64,000 nt of DNA from Malachius bipustulatus (Eukaryota > Arthropoda > Insecta > Coleoptera > Melyridae), in assembly GCA_910589415.1 (NCBI GenBank), contig OU342631.1, forward strand, positions 56,820,598 to 56,884,597, read 5' to 3'. Both the position numbers and the translations under genes were made by a program. Each line of letters begins with the position of its first letter. Position 1 is the first letter of the stretch. The notes below the pieces were generated by a model. It was not told where the DNA came from. It was given only the letters and a program-made list of their open reading frames with translations, and made no database searches. Shown in pieces: positions 1 to 9,685 of the stretch.

Positions 1-50
1 TCTAGATTTCTTATTTTTGCTATAGCTTTTTTATTATTGGAGATTAATAA
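1..50 (+). repeat. Edge of fold-back repeat family
   Basis: The first 50 bases (TTCTTATTTTTGCTATAGC, then TTATTATTGGAGATTAATAA) match the inner arm of the fold-back repeat seen at about 2.4-4.1 and 18-19.4 kb. A further copy is therefore cut by the window edge. Confidence 0.6.
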
Positions 51-63
51 TAGTATATTATTA

Positions 64-152
64 TACGAGCATATAATGGTGGTTATTATTCACGAAGGTT
101 AGCGAGTGACATAATTAACCTGAGTGAATAATAGCTCATTATATGCGAGTAG
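64..152. repeat. Hairpin miniature element
   Basis: An imperfect palindrome of about 89 bases. The left arm has CATATAATGGTGGTTATTATTCAC and the right arm has GTGAATAATAGCTCATTATATG, shown here only as key words. The loop holds GAAGGTTAGCGAGTGAC, resembling the loop of the hairpin near 63.4 kb. Confidence 0.55.
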
Positions 153-602
153 AACACTATACTTTGTCTACGATTACAATTAACTTTGATCCCAAAAATT
201 CGTTTTAAACAACTTTATTTACCTACCATAACTTATTTGACATTAACAAAACAAAAAAAAAAAGATTTCGGTATTTTTCAGGTAACAAATTCAGATAAGT
301 TAGTTTTTCAGCTTCTGTTATCTCCGGTGGAGTGAGTACACAGTGTATCTCTTCCTCACTATCAATTTCCATTTTACGTGTTCTTGAAACAAAATTATAA
401 TTTGAGAAGTTGAATTGTTAGTGCCGCACCGCGTCGTTAAAATTTGACGTTTCAAATAATTAATAGTTTGGCAAACTGGTTACATGGCTTATTACTACCT
501 GATAGTTAGGTTATGATGAAATTTCCTTTTAGCCTAGAGTGCCTATATACTTTAACATATTTTTTCTACTCCCAACTTTTAATATGCATATTAAATATGA
601 AT

Positions 603-656
603 CACCAGTGCTTTAATGGGTCTCATTAAGATACAAATTTTCATTAAAGCACTGGT
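603..656. repeat. Short hairpin
   Basis: Arms CCAGTGCTTTAATG and CATTAAAGCACTGG form a perfect 14-base inverted repeat around a loop of about 24 bases. I see no gene here. It may be a decayed miniature element. Confidence 0.6.
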
Positions 657-1326
657 CAAGCTATCCAATGGCAGAGGAGCATTTGCAATCGAATCGGTTC
701 CTTTTCGCTCACGATCGGGTCGGCAAGCCAACCGAAGTCACGGAGTTGTCATACTGACGACAAAAATTGCCTTGTGATATAAGTTCTGTATTTCTGAAAA
801 AAAATTCTGAACGTTTATTTAATTTAGAACATAAGTAACATTCAAAGAAAATTTATCAAGATTTTATGTTACCTTAATTAATTTGATAAGTAGGTATATC
901 GTGTAAAAGATGGGAAGATAAAGTATTATATCATTCGTAGCACTCCGTGATATAGTATTCAAAGCGGCAACGCTGCGACCCGCGTTGCGCAGTGTCATAC
1001 AATATCGTAATTAATGGCTGTCAGTTATTAAAATTATTAATTAATCTCAAAATCGAAGCGTAAAATTCGGAATTCGAACTTCGCATAATAAAAATTACGC
1101 AGTAGTGAGTAGAGCCCTTTAAACTTGATACTAAAACATGTCTCAGCAGAATAATCTTAGCAACGAAGAGCGAATTTGGTACCTAATATGCGTAAGCAAA
1201 TAGCAACCTATCTTACCCTCAATGATCCGCAATTGTACATGGGTCATTGTTAAAATATATAATTTTTTAATCTTTTCTATGAAATAAAAAAGGGTCGTAG
1301 AAAAAATAGTGTATGGAACTCGCAGA

Positions 1327-1415
1327 TAATGGCTATTAATACGCTCTTATGATGGTTAAGACACTCGCCTACGGCTCGTATCTTAACCATCATACTCGCG
1401 TATTAATAGCCTTCA
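1327..1415. repeat. Hairpin miniature element
   Basis: A palindrome of about 89 bases. Arms AATGGCTATTAATACG and CGTATTAATAGCC pair, followed inward by ATGATGGTTAAGA and TCTTAACCATCAT. The loop is GCC-rich (ACTCGCCTACGGCTCG). Its size and design match the hairpin at 64-152, although the arms differ. Confidence 0.6.
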
Positions 1416-1811
1416 TTATAAGCTCGTTGCATAATATACTAATGCAGTATTTTATTTTGAATGAATGAGATTTTTAAGGTAATTCGTATTTCTAAAAGTG
1501 ACTTCCAGTTTCTGTGATGTTTTGTGGAATGCGGAACATTTCTTCGTCTTTCTCATTTTGATTTTTGACGTATTATTTAAGCTTAGTAATAACAATTATA
1601 ACAGAAATAGTATGCTAGTAGTTATGACGTTTCAAATTGATGACAATTTATGCTTTGCTTGTCATGTCATGTCAATGGCTTATTTACTTGATATCATAGT
1701 CTATTTAATGTTAACTTTTTTGGTGCATTAATAAACGGATAAAAGTAATACTTTAAGAAGATTTTTATGATTTACATAAGGTTAACTAATTCAAGTGCCT
1801 GGTTATTGTAA

Positions 1812-1900
1812 AATATAGACCGCGTGCCCTAGGAATTCAATACCAGTGAATAATGATTATTCACTGCTATTATCTACGGTTATTATTCACTATGTGAAAA
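1812..1900. repeat. Hairpin repeat with GTGAATAAT arms
   Basis: CCAGTGAATAATGATTATTCACTG is followed by GGTTATTATTCACTATGTG, giving overlapping inverted GTGAATAAT units (given as key words only). The same GTGAATAAT word is in the arm of the hairpin at 64-152, so the two are probably related. Confidence 0.4.
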
Positions 1901-2345
1901 ATGACTATGGTACGATTAAGTTTAAAAAGTCATATATGACGTCATACTAACCGTCCGAATTAAGATTTTTCATTCCACCAGAAAGTGTCAAACAGTTACA
2001 TTTCAAGGTGTGAACGAGCTTAAATTATTGAAGGAATCATTCAAACAATGAATTGAACGGTTTATGTGAGTTTGACAGCCACTGACAACTACATAAAATT
2101 TATTCACGTAATGACATTCTATCCTCTGTATTGTGCATTTAATTCTCATTCAAAAACCAATATTGACGTATACTTATTTGTGCGGGATGGAGTGTTTAGA
2201 CAAACTTGACAGTTTCTATGAGAGCCAAGTGAATGAAACAAAATAAATCGAACTATCAGAAGGATGAGTATTCTTAATCGATACATATGACTTTTTAAAC
2301 TTAATCGTACTATATCCTTTTGCATTAGAAAACTCATTCATAAGG

Positions 2346-3332
2346 TAAACAGGATGCACCATATATCCTTCTCTATATTGATATCTCCTGAACTCTAAGA
2401 GATACAGGGTCAGTTAAATTAGAGAAAAGATGCGCAATTTTGTGGCCATCTCGAATCCGTCAAGTTATACAAGATATCTGTGACTGCTCCTGCAATATCC
2501 TGACAAAAACTGAAAAATCGAGATTTCTTATTTTTGCCATATCTATCTTTTTATTGCAATTTTTTTTTTTGGTAGGATTACATAAATCGTCAAGAGCTAC
2601 CCATCTGTCATCGCAAAAATTTTCAAGGCGAATAGATCCAAGAGTTTTCACAGTCAACTTTCGTTTTTCTTATGGCCGCCATATTATTTTTTTATGTCGT
2701 TCGATATGAAAAAAATATTGGAAGCCAAAAATTACTAAACTTAAAAAAAAATAATTTTTATTCTTCTTTTTTCAAAGAAAAACAAACAAAATCGTCAAAT
2801 ACGTCAACATTGTTGAAATTGGGCGAATTATTGCTTGCCTTTTATCTAACGAAATTCGGTCTAAAAAGTTGTCTTTTTGGTAAAGAAAAAATAAGAATAA
2901 AATAATTTTAAATTTATTTTTTGAAGTTTAACAATTTTTGGTTTTTATTATTATTTTATACCGAACAACATAAAAAAACAATATGGCGGCTATAAGAAAA
3001 ACGAAAGTTGACTTTAAAAATTCTGAGATCTAGTCGGCTTTGAAAATTTTTGAGATGTCAGATGGGTAGCTCTTAGCGGCTACTTACATAAGTAAGTCCA
3101 CAAAAAATTATTTATTAATCTCCAATAATAAAAAAAAAATATGTAAAAAATAAGCAATTTCGATTTTTCAGTTTTTTCAGGATATTTCAGGAACGGTCAC
3201 AGATATTTTGTATGTCTTGACTGATTCGAGATGGTCACAAAATTGCGCATCTTTTGTGTAGTATAACCGACCCTATATCTCTTAGCGTTAGGAGATAGCA
3301 ACATAGAGGATATATGGTGCAGCCTGTATATT
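2346..3332. repeat. Fold-back (palindromic) repeat, copy 1
   Basis: A long imperfect inverted repeat. The left end reads GATGCACCATATATCC and the right end GGATATATGGTGCAGCC. Inward, both sides carry the words GAGATACAGGGTC / GACCCTATATCTC, GCGCAATTTTGTG / CACAAAATTGCGC and the sentinel GGCCGCCATATT in opposite orientations. The arms are about 400 bases and the centre is AT-rich. Non-coding; probably a non-autonomous DNA element of the fold-back type. Confidence 0.7.
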
Positions 3333-3394
3333 GTAAGGTAGTCGTGGACCTCGTCGTGGACAAATAATTTTTTTTAGGCTTACAACTGCCGTTA

Positions 3395-4140
3395 TGAGCT
3401 ATCCACCTGAAGATTTATAATTGCCGTTAAGGCTATCTACCTGACATTTAAAAAATTTTCAAAGCCAACTAGATCCCAGAGTATTCATAGTCAACTTTAG
3501 TTTTTCTTATGGCCGCCATATTGTATTTTCACGTCATTCTGTATTACAAAAATTAAGAAACCTAAAAATGTATCACATTAAAAAAAATTCATCAAAATTT
3601 TCGATTTTTTTTGAAAACAAAAAAAATTTTTATCACCGAACGACGTCGTGTGACGTCGCAATATGACGTGACATTGCTTGACTCGTGGTTATTTATGATA
3701 CTCGGTTGAAGGAAGGTTATTTTTTTCAAAAAAAGAAGAATAAAATTGTGAAAAAGATTTTTTTGGATGTGGTAGATTTTTTGTTTCCTTAATTTTTTTA
3801 ATACAGAATGACATGGAAATCCAATATGGCGGCCATACGAAACTAAAAGTTGTATGAATACTCTGGCATCTAGCTAGCTTTGAAAATTTTTGAAATGTCA
3901 AGTGGTTAGCTCTTAACGGCTTATGTAAGCCTACAAAAAATTATTTATTAATCTCCAATAATAAAAAAGATATGGCAAAAATTAGAAATCTCGATTTTTC
4001 AGTTTTTTTCAGGATATTTCAGAAACGGTCCTAGATATCTTAAATGTCTCGACGGATTCAAGATGGTCACAAAATAGAGCAGCTTTTCTCTAATTCAACG
4101 GACTCTATATCTCTTCGCGTTTAGGAGATACCAATGGTGA
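3395..4140. repeat. Fold-back repeat, copy 2
   Basis: This is a second, partly truncated copy of the repeat at 2346-3332. It has GGCCGCCATATTG on the left and its reverse complement CAATATGGCGGCC on the right, with GTTAGCTCTTAACGGC and the A/T-rich TTATTAATCTCCAATAAT segment before the end. It sits directly next to copy 1, so the two form a tandem of palindromes. Confidence 0.65.
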
Positions 4141-4580
4141 GCTCTGAAATAAGGACACACCATTATTAGCCTTCAATTTCGGATTACCTGCGCAGTTTAT
4201 TCGTAGAATAACTGGCAGTATACGTTACTGGAAGTTTACTGTTAGTTTCAGCGTAACCAACAGTTCACCGTCGATTGAAAAACCGTCCCTAAGACATGAT
4301 AATTAAACTATAACTAAAACAACTATTAAGTACAATAATAATATTCCTATCCAACTACCAACTACCCAAAGAGAACCACAATCAACTCCCCCGAATAATA
4401 ATGTCCACCATAAGAATAGTTAAAAAACTACTGCGTTGCTATGACACCTTTTATCAACAATCTTACATAAAGATCACCATAGATCAAAGAAACATTTTAA
4501 TCATTTTATATCATTTTTTTTTTTTATCTCGGCCTATAGACGTGTTATTCCATTTGTTACATGATATACAAATCAGTAAA
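4141..4580. other. No gene seen
   Basis: AT-rich DNA between the fold-back pair and the first Penelope palindrome. An open frame at 4401-4598 has no recognisable domain and runs into the palindrome, so I do not call it a gene. Confidence 0.45.
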
Positions 4581-4652
4581 TTAATGGAAAATTGTTAAGG
4601 GCTATAGGCAAAAGTCTTTTTTTTTTTATTAAAGTGTGGTCTTTATTATAAT

Positions 4653-4692
4653 ATCAACGTTTCGACCGAACAATTTGGGTCATCTTCGGGAT
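4653..4692 (-). ncRNA. Hammerhead-like motif (left arm of palindrome)
   Basis: This is the mirror copy of the motif at 5659-5698 in the other arm of the palindrome, with the same sequence on the minus strand. The same reservations apply. Confidence 0.4.
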
Positions 4693-5039
4693 TCTAAAAT
4701 GACAAAAAGGAAACAGTTAACGATATAGCAGCTACTTACTAAAGATTACTTACAATAATTTGACCAATTCAATAGGTCTGGAAACATTTGGTAATTAAAA
4801 GAATTAAAAAATTTGTAATTTCTCGTCAACTATTTTCTTTGACAGATGTTTTGTCATTGAAAATTTATAATAATTATTACATAATAGTAGGTATTAAGAC
4901 TAGGAACAATTGAAATAATATAAATATAATAATTACAGAATTTTTGATTGATATTATTGTTTAAAAAATTGTAATTGTAAATAAAAGTAAAAATTAGCTA
5001 GGTAGTTAATTTTTGTTCATTGTTTTTTGAGAATTTTTG

Positions 5040-5165
5040 TTATGTATGTCTGTTAATTTTGTTGTCATATAATAATATGGAGTTGTAAATAATGTTAAGG
5101 TCGTTTATATCTGATTTGGTGTTAATGGAATTACTATCTTCATTTATATAACACATCTCAAGAAA
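5040..5165 (-). pseudogene. PLE endonuclease C-terminus (left arm)
   Basis: The mirror-image copy of the fragment at 5186-5311, with the same codons on the minus strand. It begins with the FLEM word and ends with the same stop codon. It has the same function and the same truncation. The upstream junction sits in the 16-base spacer of the palindrome. Confidence 0.75.
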
Positions 5166-5185
5166 AACATTTTCAAAAAAGAATT

Positions 5186-5311
5186 TTTCTTGAGATGTGT
5201 TATATAAATGAAGATAGTAATTCCATTAACACCAAATCAGATATAAACGACCTTAACATTATTTACAACTCCATATTATTATATGACAACAAAATTAACA
5301 GACATACATAA
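5186..5311 (+). pseudogene. PLE endonuclease C-terminus (right arm)
   Basis: An open run of 41 codons plus a stop, beginning FLEMCYINEDSNSINTKSDI and ending NRHT. FLEM, the short Asn-rich stretch and the D-I-N-D-L-N-I-I-Y pattern line up with the end of the longer frame at 26434-26790 (FLEMVRISQRP, KKDIDNLSNIY). That identifies it as the C-terminal end of the GIY-YIG endonuclease part of a Penelope-like protein. The reverse transcriptase and the GIY-YIG catalytic core are missing. An insertion-time truncation explains this better than later decay, because no stop interrupts the remaining part. Confidence 0.75.
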
Positions 5312-5658
5312 CAAAAATTCTCAAAAAACAATGAACAAAAATTAACTACCTAGCTAATTTTTACTTTTATTTACAATTACAATTTTTTAAACAATAATAT
5401 CAATCAAAAATTCTGTAATTATTATATTTATATTATTTCAATTGTTCCTAGTCTTAATACCTACTATTATGTAATAATTATTATAAATTTTCAATGACAA
5501 AACATCTGTCAAAGAAAATAGTTGACGAGAAATTACAAATTTTTTAATTCTTTTAATTACCAAATGTTTCCAGACCTATTGAATTGGTCAAATTATTGTA
5601 AGTAATCTTTAGTAAGTAGCTGCTATATCGTTAACTGTTTCCTTTTTGTCATTTTAGA

Positions 5659-5698
5659 ATCCCGAAGATGACCCAAATTGTTCGGTCGAAACGTTGAT
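5659..5698 (+). ncRNA. Hammerhead-ribozyme-like motif in PLE 3' region (right arm)
   Basis: Order of elements seen: stem I ATC, core CCGAAGA, one extra base, stem II GACC with GGTC closing a 10-base loop, GAA, then ACGT-T, then stem I GAT. This follows the hammerhead layout (CUGANGA, stem II, GAAA, stem III, UH, stem I). It differs from the consensus by U to C at the second core position and by the extra base before stem II. The minimal zero-loop stem III (ACGT) is like the dimer-forming hammerheads known from Penelope-like elements. Activity is doubtful because of the core change. Confidence 0.4.
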
Positions 5699-6009
5699 AT
5701 TATAATAAAGACCACACTTTAATAAAAAAAAAAAAAGACTTTTGCCTATAGCCCTTAACAATTTTCCATTAATATATTTATTTGGCAATTACTTCTATTA
5801 TAACAAATCAGTAAATATAAATCAGTAAATGAAAACACAAATCAAATCAAAACATAAATAAATCAATGTTTCACCATGAAAGGGAGACAAGGAAAAGTAG
5901 ATACTTTTCATTGCATAAAAAAAAAATAAACAAAATATTTTTAACCTTACCTGTGTTAAATTAATTATCAATTACTTCTAAAATTAATAAAATTAGGCTA
6001 CTCTGAACA

Positions 6010-6481
6010 AATTACTCCATACAGTTATTTTTCATGCACTCAATTAGCTTAGTAATGTGGGTTTGCTGTGAAGAGTGCTTACTCGTCCCCTTTAATGCAG
6101 ACCTATAATCAACTTCAGGCACTGAGGTTGACGATTTATTATCTTGTGCTTCTTCCTGTACCTCCTGCTCCCTTTGCAACTTTTTCAATGTGTATCCTCT
6201 ATCGTTTAGTATACTAATTTACCTCCCACTATGTAGCAATTTTAATAGCCTGTTCCCTGATATTTTCCCCTTAAATGTTTCAATCGTTTATGTTCCTCAC
6301 TCTGGCACTCAGTCATCAAACCATCGACAATAATAATTGTAACACCGATATTCTTTAGTTTCTTTCTCTTTTGGATTATATTCCTCTTCTTCAAACACGT
6401 AGTAAATTCAATTTTAATAGGAGCAATACTTATTTTTCCCAGTGGATAAACATTTCTAATGTCTCCATCCTGTAGTTTCAC
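6010..6481 (-). pseudogene. LINE ORF1 / FP-like protein fragment
   Basis: On the minus strand, an open frame from 6481 to 6242 reads DIRNVYPLGK, then APIKIEFTTCLKKRNIIQKR and GVTIIIVDGLMTECQSEEHK. This follows the pattern of the widespread insect LINE-associated ORF1 proteins related to baculovirus-FP-type domains: [DE]-[VIL]-R-N-V-Y-x-[LI]-G, R-P-I-K-[VI]-[EK]-F, K-x-[IL]-x-K, and a final E-x-x-x-L-x-x-[LF]-R. A second stretch in another frame, from about 6190 down to 6020, reads LQREQEVQEEAQ and looks coiled-coil-like. Role in the family: nucleic-acid binding for element mobility. It is broken by frameshifts and no reverse transcriptase is attached. The family match is from memory of pattern, not alignment. 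Confidence 0.35.
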
Positions 6482-6888
6482 CTCAAGTATATAATTCTTC
6501 TATTTTTGTCCTAACTAATCCCACGTCAACTTGTTCTTCCCGGTTATTTTATACCAAACACCAAGACATTATTTTATAGCAGGTATGTTCTAAGTTTTTC
6601 GACTTTCGAGTTATTTTTAATTCATACATTGCTTTACGGATTATTTGCACAGATATGAAAAAATCGAAAATATTATCAGAATTATGAGGAATAATTATTG
6701 ATAACATATACAGGCTGTTCTACAAGCTTATGACAAACTTTGACAGATGGTAGGTTGCTTGATTTTAAACATATTTTTTTTAATAAACATGGGTCCGATT
6801 CGTTTTTGTTTAGAAGCTACAAGCATTTAACCTTTATTAACAATCAACAATAAAAATTTAAATTAAATGATAATCACAAAACTTAAGA

Positions 6889-6936
6889 CTATAAAAATTG
6901 TTCGAAATGTCCACCCTCAGCTTGAATACCTGCGTC
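6889..6936 (-). pseudogene. Transposase C-terminal tail (EGGHFEQFL)
   Basis: In the frame offset from the N-terminal piece, codons read DAGIQAEGGHFEQFL and then stop. The GGHFEHLL-like ending is the common C-terminus of transposases that carry the DUF4817 N-terminus. Both ends of one gene thus survive in this deleted copy. Confidence 0.65.
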
Positions 6937-7027
6937 GGTATTCTTGAGCAGCTTGTCTGGCGTTACCATTGGAATACCCATATACAAACACAATATCTGC
7001 ATATTCCTCAGTCGAGAATAAATGCAT
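6917..7027 (-). pseudogene. Transposase N-terminus with DUF4817 helix-turn-helix
   Basis: Starts with ATG at 7027 and reads MHLFSTEEYADIVFVYGYS, then NGNARQAAQEYRRRY before a stop. This matches the DUF4817 DNA-binding domain that opens many insect mariner-related transposases (pattern: T-x-E-E-x-A-D-[MI]-x-x-x-Y-G, N-G-N-x-R-x-A, Y-x-x-R-[YF]-P). The catalytic DDE domain is absent. The stop arises where the internal deletion joins the remaining C-terminal end in a different frame. Confidence 0.75.
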
Positions 7028-7363
7028 TTTTTATTTATAACTTTCACACGAAATATCTAATAAATAATTAAAATGACACTAACAATTATTATTGTCATAA
7101 CAACCGATATTTCTATTTATCAGCCTACGTTTTTCATTGAAGTAAGTGTATATTTTATAAGTGTACATTGGTTGACATAGTGTCTTAGTGACATAGCGAC
7201 TTAGTGTCACTTCCTGGTTGACTGAAAAAATTACGATTCTTTAAATGCTTGTAACTTCTAAACAAAAACGAATCGGACCCATGTTTATTAAAAAAAATAT
7301 GTTTAAAATCAAGCAACCTACCATCTGTCAAAGTTTGTCATAGAGCTTGCAGAACACCCTGTA

Positions 7364-8084
7364 TAGGTTATGGGAACTAGATTAGCTGGTTATGTAAGGC
7401 TTATTACGCCTTAAACTGGCGAGGATATTATGTACCTATACGTCAGTATGAAAATTGTGTGCAGTAACCAAAAAAAGCGGTTTCAAGGGAGAGGCAAAAA
7501 GAAAAATTTCCTCTAAACGTAATGTTGTTTTCATGTTTTTTTTTTAGTAATGTCAGTTACTGCATACAATTTCCATCTTTAGGTATACGGTGAAATACTC
7601 TAGAGGTAGGTATTTCTATTTCTACAGTAACACTGTTATTTCAGAACTGCTGTGTGGAATCTACTCCTATCTCGAAACAGAAACAGTTGGTACTGGAAAA
7701 ATAACCACTTTGGCGCAGAGTGATCAGTAACTCGCGCACTCAGAGCGTAATGCTGTAGTAAACTTCACTTTTTAAGAGTGGTAAATTTTCTTACTGCAGG
7801 GTTGTAAGTTCTTTTTTTGTATGTATTAAAATAATAATTCAGAAATAGATCAACATATTATATTCAGATCAGAAATAAATTCAGATATGTTATTCGTTTT
7901 TTTTTTTTGCAATCTGTATGCCATCCGCTTTATAATGAGAATATAAAATATAAAAAATAAAGTTAAATATAAATAATAATAATAAATTAAAATAAAATTA
8001 AAGTCATTTTGAAATTTAAATTGTTCAATGGTTTAAATGGTTTAAGTTTAAAATGACTTTATTAAAGTTTAATCGATTAAATTT
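7364..8084. other. No gene seen
   Basis: AT-rich DNA with poly(T) and AATAAT runs. No coding or repeat structure stands out. Confidence 0.45.
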
Positions 8085-8689
8085 ATTATGAAACCGTCCC
8101 TATATTATCTTAATAATTGAAAAAAGTGAAAAATTTCTTGAAATGGAAATGAAACTACTTCCACAATAAAAACAGAGATAAAAACTTTGCAGCTTGGCAC
8201 TTTTAACTTTGCAATTTTAGAAAGCTTTTGTAACGAAGAGCACCCTGGCCTCATGGTCTGTATGGAAAAGCCACTGCGTGATCGTCTATTTACCTCTACT
8301 AGAACCGCTGTGTTTTCCTACGTTGTGTTTACCGTTGTCACCCCTGCTCTTTGATTGAGGTATGCCAGGATTACTATGGCCGAGACGGATGCGCAAAAGA
8401 ACCTACTGGGATTTATTGTGTCTCGGTTGATTGGGATTTCCCACAGAAAGCGGGGAAATTTACTGGGACTTGTTGTTAACTGTTGGCTTCCTATCAGGGA
8501 GTTTAAAAGCGAGTGATGAGCGAGAGAATTCGTTTGCAAGGGTGTAAAATGGTGAAGGGCGAGATGGGCTGTGATTTTGCATAGAGAGTACAAAAAAATG
8601 GAAAGCGAAGAGAGATCCCTTTCATGCATGTTTCAAACTCCAATCCATTTCGGATTCCACTCTTTTGCACACCTGTGCTTTCTTATTAT

Positions 8690-8805
8690 TTCGTTTCGTT
8701 TACAGACTACCCGGTATATGCGGGAATGTCTTATTATTTCGTTTCACTTTCATTTCGGTTACAGACTATCCGGTATATGCGGAAATGTCTGTGTGATTCA
8801 CCTAT
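8690..8805 (+). repeat. Tandem duplication (about 60-base unit)
   Basis: The word CTTATTATTTCGTTTC and then TTACAGACTACCCGGTATAT followed by GCGGGAATGTC occurs twice in a row with small changes. A third, weaker unit is at 8900-8932 (TTTACAGACGACCCAATATA). Confidence 0.75.
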
Positions 8806-9239
8806 TCAACGATTCTCCTTGCCTAATTTCCTTTTTCTAGTTTCTTTGACTTCATTTCAAGCAACTGCTTGAATTAATTAAAGAATACAACCATGTTGTT
8901 TACAGACGACCCAATATATTGCGGGAATGTCTGTCTATTTTCCTACTCAATTTCTCGTACGAAATTATCGTGTATTTTCAACCGGGAGAATCACCCTGTA
9001 TGTCTAGCTGAGTCGCCTGTGAGTCTGGCGCGAGTTAAACCTCGCGCATAGACGGCTGGTGGCAGTTCGATTGCCTAGCTATAATAGCGGTTCGTGTTCG
9101 GGGATTGAGATTCGGGCCATTTAAGATGGTTTTACCTCGCGAGTGAGTACGGGGTTGCCATTTCTCTTGAATTTTGAACTAGTATCTTTTATGAAATCGT
9201 TCCTTCCGATTCTCTTTTATTTAATGATTTTATTTTCAC

Positions 9240-9322
9240 AGTTGATTTACCTGGGAGAGGGAATTGTTTCGCCTCCGTTTATTTTAACTGGGAGAGGGAA
9301 TTATTTCGCCTCCGTTTACTTT
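9240..9322 (+). repeat. Tandem duplication (about 41-base unit)
   Basis: The unit CTGGGAGAGGGAATT, followed by TTTCGCCTCCGTTTA, occurs twice with near identity in the non-coding GC-rich block. Confidence 0.75.
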
Positions 9323-9464
9323 TACTCGTGACCTGCTTGATAACTCATATTATTGTTATTTGGTATACCTTGTTTGTTTACTTTGGTCTACCTTTTGATT
9401 TACCTTTTGCCCCTGTGGGCTACCTAGCGAAGAATTGAAGTGTTGGAATTTTCAGTTTGGTACC

Positions 9465-9685
9465 TCCTGGAACCGGCATATTTGCGGATATCGAGACCAA
9501 CCATCGATTCCACCGTGTTCCTGGTTTCTACCCCTAACTAGTCAGTACTGATAGAAATGCTGGAATCTGTAATTGGTACCTACTGGTGCCGGCTTGGTTT
9601 CGGGAATACAATTGTAACGAGACCAGCAATCGCCCCCGCCGTGCTACCCAGTCTTGCCCTATATACCTGTTGACAGTACTGATTG
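9465..9685 (+). repeat. Direct duplication (about 110-base unit)
   Basis: Two diverged units share GGTACCTCCTGGAACCGGC / GGTACCTACTGGTGCCGGC, then GAGACCA(A/G)C, then the CAGTACTGAT ending. Another degenerate repeat in the same block lies at 10022-10090 and 10265-10345 (CTGACAAC and GAGGGTGCT). Confidence 0.6.

Larger units (their letters stand above)
153..2345. other. No gene seen apart from small hairpins
   Basis: AT-rich DNA with no convincing coding signal on either strand. The short open frames at 1498-1731 and 2146-2337 have AT-driven composition and no recognisable motif. They were not accepted as genes. Confidence 0.5.
4581..5772. mobile_element. Penelope-like element, head-to-head palindrome (short)
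   Basis: Two copies of the 3' end of one Penelope-like retroelement lie head to head. The arms are 4581-5167 and 5184-5772, joined by a 16-base spacer (5168-5183). By eye the arms are almost identical; the only difference I found is the length of a homopolymer run (11 T against 13 A). Each arm contains the last 41 codons of the GIY-YIG endonuclease region, a 3' untranslated segment, a hammerhead-like motif and the outer end at TTAATGGAAAATTGTTAAGG. Both copies are truncated at the same side of the coding region, at about the same residue, and point outward. The identity of the arms implies a recent or gene-converted structure. Confidence 0.88.
6709..7363. mobile_element. TIR DNA transposon, internally deleted (DUF4817 type)
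   Basis: The element begins TACAGGCTGTTCTACAAGC and ends in GCAGAACACCCTGTA. Terminal inverted repeats of about 120 bases include GACAAACTTTGACAGATGG and AATCGGACCCATGTTTATT in both orientations. It is bounded by TA, consistent with a TA target. Inside are only the first 36 codons and the last 15 codons of a transposase gene in different frames. It is therefore an internal-deletion derivative that could move only with help from a full-length relative. Confidence 0.8.

Noticed and set aside
8318..8872. Open frames around 8.3-8.9 kb
   Set aside because: They cross the 60-base tandem duplication and change frame with it. No domain or codon pattern supports a protein.
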